From: Roseiarcus sp963822215
GTDB taxonomy: Bacteria > Pseudomonadota > Alphaproteobacteria > Rhizobiales > Beijerinckiaceae
Direction of reading: 5' to 3'
NCBI GenBank assembly: GCA_963822215.1
Contig: CAWGGX010000004.1
Location: forward strand, 1 to 64,000
DNA length: 64,000 bases
Position numbers and translations under genes: made by a program. This document shows, piece by piece, positions 62,015-64,000 of this stretch. How positions within the stretch are numbered: the first letter of the stretch is position 1; every line of letters begins with the position of its first letter. The notes below the pieces were generated by a model. The model was not told the DNA's origin and did not search any database. It saw only the letters and a list, made by a program, of their open reading frames with translations.

Positions 62015-63115
62015 TTATGCTTCCGGAGAGATGAGTTCGAGACCGAGCAGATGCACGCACGCCAGCTCCGGCTCTCGGAGGATATTCCAGCTCAGTTGAA
62101 GCTGACAAATCGTGTTTGCGAGCAAGTCCATGGCTTCGCGGGTCTGCTCATGGACCCTTTGGATCAGGCGGACAGCGCAGTAACGCGTCGCCCCCAGCAG
62201 AAACGCAGTCGCCGCTCTGCCAGTCAGGCCTCGAACCAGCCGATACGAATTCCAAAAGGTGCGAAGCGCGGGCTGTAACCTGGTCAATGGGAAGCGTGCG
62301 AGCGAGAGGTAATGGGCCGGCGGGTGTTCTCCAGTGATCGGGATCGACCACAGCCACACGCCGAGATAGTCGGCGAACATGGAGCCGACGTCCCATGCGG
62401 GATCGCCGAGCTCAGCCAGTTCCCAGTCGATGAGCCAGGCTGAGCGAACGCCCGTTTTGGCGGAGAGGAGAATATTGTCGCCTTTCACGTCGAAATGAAC
62501 GAGAGTGGTGGGTCGCCACTCTTTTGTCAGCGCGTCGATCAGCGCCCCGAAGGCCGGGAAGGACTGCATGACCCGCACCGCCTGCAGATTGCCGTAGCTG
62601 GCGCCGCAGTAGAGAGCGTGATCCGGCCGATGAAGGAATAGCGCATGCGGGAGGCGGCGGGGCAGCCCTTCCGACAAGGCGCTCATCGGCGGTGAGCCAA
62701 GGTCAAGGCTGTGCAGGGCCCCCAGAGCCCGCCCTATCCGCGTCGCCGGCCTAGTGGGAATCCGGCCCTGACTCTGATGCGCCGCGAGCGTGCGTGCGAC
62801 CGCGATAGAGCGAAGGACCAGCACGCCTTCGTCATCGTCGTATTCGAGAAAAGGGACTGTGTGGCGGCGCAGCGGATGCGAAGCAGGCAAAGCTTGGAAA
62901 GCTTTGTAAATCATAGCCTCCCATCCGACCGTCCGCGAAGCGTTCGGCTCCCGAGCTTGCTTGAGCAGCAGCGCATCCCCAGGCTGCCGCTCCACTCGGA
63001 AATTTCCGTTTCGTCGGGACGCGTCGTAGACTTTGACGCCGCTCGCAATCAATTCCGCAAATGTCAAGTGACCGCGGCGCAACAGATAGGGAATCACCGT
63101 TTCTTGTGTCAGCAC
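62015..63115 (-). CDS. APH-fold phosphotransferase, candidate RiPP Ser/Thr kinase
   Basis: 366 residues from GTG 63115. Kinase-like features: N-lobe DALLLKQAREPNASRTVGWEAMIY (Lys), catalytic loop LVHFDVKGDNILL (Asp209, Asn214) and metal-binding LIDWELAELGDPAWDVG (Asp230), as in aminoglycoside/choline phosphotransferases. Lies between the putative precursor and the HopA1-LanC gene. In thioviridamide-type and class V lanthipeptide clusters an APH-like protein with a HopA1 protein dehydrates Ser/Thr, and that is the proposed role. An antibiotic-resistance function is less likely in this context. Confidence 0.82.
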   Translation of the reverse strand: MLTQETVIPYLLRRGHLTFAELIASGVKVYDASRRNGNFRVERQPGDALLLKQAREPNASRTVGWEAMIYKAFQALPASHPLRRHTVPFLEYDDDEGVLVLRSIAVARTLAAHQSQGRIPTRPATRIGRALGALHSLDLGSPPMSALSEGLPRRLPHALFLHRPDHALYCGASYGNLQAVRVMQSFPAFGALIDALTKEWRPTTLVHFDVKGDNILLSAKTGVRSAWLIDWELAELGDPAWDVGSMFADYLGVWLWSIPITGEHPPAHYLSLARFPLTRLQPALRTFWNSYRLVRGLTGRAATAFLLGATRYCAVRLIQRVHEQTREAMDLLANTICQLQLSWNILREPELACVHLLGLELISPEA

Positions 63116-63188
63116 GGGATTGGGTTCTTGCGCCGCCGGGCGCGAGGATTTGCCTCGATCTCAGACCGGTGGCCGATATCCGCCGCAC

Positions 63189-63758
63189 TCACAAACAGTC
63201 AATCAGGTTAGTAATACCGCCGCCGCCACACTCAAACTGGTCGGTACGACCGCGGCAACCGGGTAGGTCTTCGCAACTTGTCGGGGCGTTACTGGCGCAA
63301 TGAACGCCTCGGAGAGTTACAGGGTTGCAAATAGCAGCTATGAGAGTTGCGTGCGGCAGTCCAAAGAATGCCCTATTCGCCCCAATTGGAGAAGCCGCAC
63401 CGGCGGCCCGCGCGCCGACGCTCGACATTGGGCCCTGCAGAAACCGGGCTTCGATTTCCGTTGAAACCTGCACCCGCCGCAAGGGAGCGCTGCTCCTGAC
63501 GTAAACGACCGATCCTCCTAATGGAGATTGCGTCGCCGGGACTTGCTGACTGTGGAGAATATCGGAAGATGAGATTTCGTAGTAGTTTCGAAAGCCGGCG
63601 TCTAGATAAAGCCGGACTTTTCCGTCCTCTGCGCTTCGGCCCACAAATCCCGCTAGCGCCACGCTATCAGGAATCGTCGCTGGATCAGGGACCACCGTTT
63701 CCGCGAGGGCATCGAACTCTATCTTGGGGGCGTTCGCCTGCTTCGGTTCCTTCGCCAT
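63189..63758 (-). CDS. Putative RiPP precursor peptide, 189 residues
   Basis: First gene of the cluster. ATG 63758 has GGGAGG about 8 nt upstream. Residues 1 to about 115 look like a structured leader (KVRLYLDAGFRNYYEISSSD, PLGGSVVYVRSSAPLRRV). From about 120 the composition changes to Gly/Ala/Cys/Ser/Thr: six Cys (144, 154, 162, 168, 177, 188) with Ser/Thr at 123, 138, 148, 156, 160, 161, 172 and 183, ending LIDCL. No Cys occurs before 144. No other domain is recognised. The assignment as precursor is inference from composition and gene order; a cysteine-rich small secreted or metal protein is the alternative. Confidence 0.65.
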   Translation of the reverse strand: MAKEPKQANAPKIEFDALAETVVPDPATIPDSVALAGFVGRSAEDGKVRLYLDAGFRNYYEISSSDILHSQQVPATQSPLGGSVVYVRSSAPLRRVQVSTEIEARFLQGPMSSVGARAAGAASPIGANRAFFGLPHATLIAAICNPVTLRGVHCASNAPTSCEDLPGCRGRTDQFECGGGGITNLIDCL

Positions 63759-63794
63759 GGCCGTAACCTCCCAATTTTGCTATCAAATAAAGAC

Positions 63795-63823
63795 TTTATG
63801 TACCGATTTCCGCCGTCCGGCAA
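63795..63823 (-). promoter_or_regulatory. Candidate promoter of the RiPP-like cluster
   Basis: On the minus strand TTGCCG (63823-63818) and CATAAA (63800-63795) are spaced by 17 nt, with the -10 about 36 nt before the precursor ATG. An ATAAAG-A-CTTTAT inverted repeat overlaps the -10 region and could be an operator. Confidence 0.4.
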
Positions 63824-64000
63824 ATCACATTTTTCTAGTCTTCGCGTCGACCGCCTCTCTGCCGTGAGGGCAGCGCCGCCCAAGCCAAACCTAAGCGCCG
63901 CGATCGGGACCGACATCCGGCTGCCGAGGTGGCGTAGCCCCGCCAGCGAAATCATCGTCTTCGGGATGACTGGTGCGGGCGGAGACCCGCGCCTGGAGGG

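Noticed and set aside
62015..63115. Aminoglycoside resistance gene
   Set aside because: The APH fold is present, but the tight linkage to a HopA1-LanC gene and a Cys-rich peptide gene fits RiPP kinases better; no close match to a known aminoglycoside phosphotransferase was recognised.

Overview
The window is high-GC bacterial chromosome of an alphaproteobacterial type, most likely Hyphomicrobiales (Rhizobiales) near the Methylocystaceae/Beijerinckiaceae. That placement is inferred from gene types (an ArsR-methyltransferase regulator beside metF, a DUF1127 protein, PEP-CTERM proteins, an rplU-rpmA-GNAT-obgE cluster, Omp25-like porin) and from a dispersed repeat built on TTCCCTGCTAGCAGGGAA. No rRNA, tRNA or CRISPR array was recognised.

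Layout. 1-1.6 kb: an IS91-like module (Y2/HUH transposase running off the left edge plus a tyrosine recombinase). 1.9-17.6 kb: mostly housekeeping or metabolic genes: an orphan nuoB, a ricin-type lectin with a LuxR regulator, a SahR-like regulator with metF, a GH88 hydrolase, a dienelactone hydrolase, an EamA transporter, a porin, two decayed PEP-CTERM genes, a LysR regulator, DUF1127 and malate synthase. 17.7-20.2 kb: a secreted CrtC/AttH-like gene whose signal peptide is split by an ISL3 element with an 8-bp target duplication. 20.2-25.2 kb: a dehydrogenase, a TetR regulator, and rplU-rpmA-GNAT-obgE. 25.2-41.8 kb: a chemotaxis locus. A tightly overlapping minus-strand operon runs STAS, CheY-like, CheA, CheW, membrane MCP, giant soluble MCP, CheW, CheR, CheB. 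A plus-strand CheY is followed by a 602-residue coiled-coil protein with a CheZ-like D-x-T-x-Q motif, and a ParA faces it. CheA, CheB and ParA each carry a frameshift.

41.8-55.5 kb is a mobile-element graveyard: a serine recombinase remnant, a frameshifted phage-type integrase, a second IS91-like module, a truncated transposase next to an IS21-like element, an IS630 element interrupted by an IS110 element, 121-bp tandem repeats, and a broken IS1634-type transposase. 55.6-59.4 kb: a small exported protein, an Rrf2 regulator, a retropepsin-like lipoprotein, hypA and a MarR-GNAT fusion.

59.8-63.8 kb holds the most unusual locus: a candidate RiPP (lanthipeptide-like) cluster on the minus strand. 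It has a 189-residue precursor with a Cys/Ser/Thr-rich tail, an APH-fold kinase, and a fused HopA1-LanC protein. Together they could phosphorylate, eliminate and cyclise Ser/Thr/Cys side chains, which resembles the kinase plus HopA1 logic of thioviridamide-type and class V lanthipeptide pathways, here with the cyclase fused to the HopA1 domain.

At least ten coding sequences are broken by 1-2 nt indels or in-frame stops. Most are in mobile DNA, but several are in chemotaxis genes, so both real decay and residual sequencing indels must be considered.
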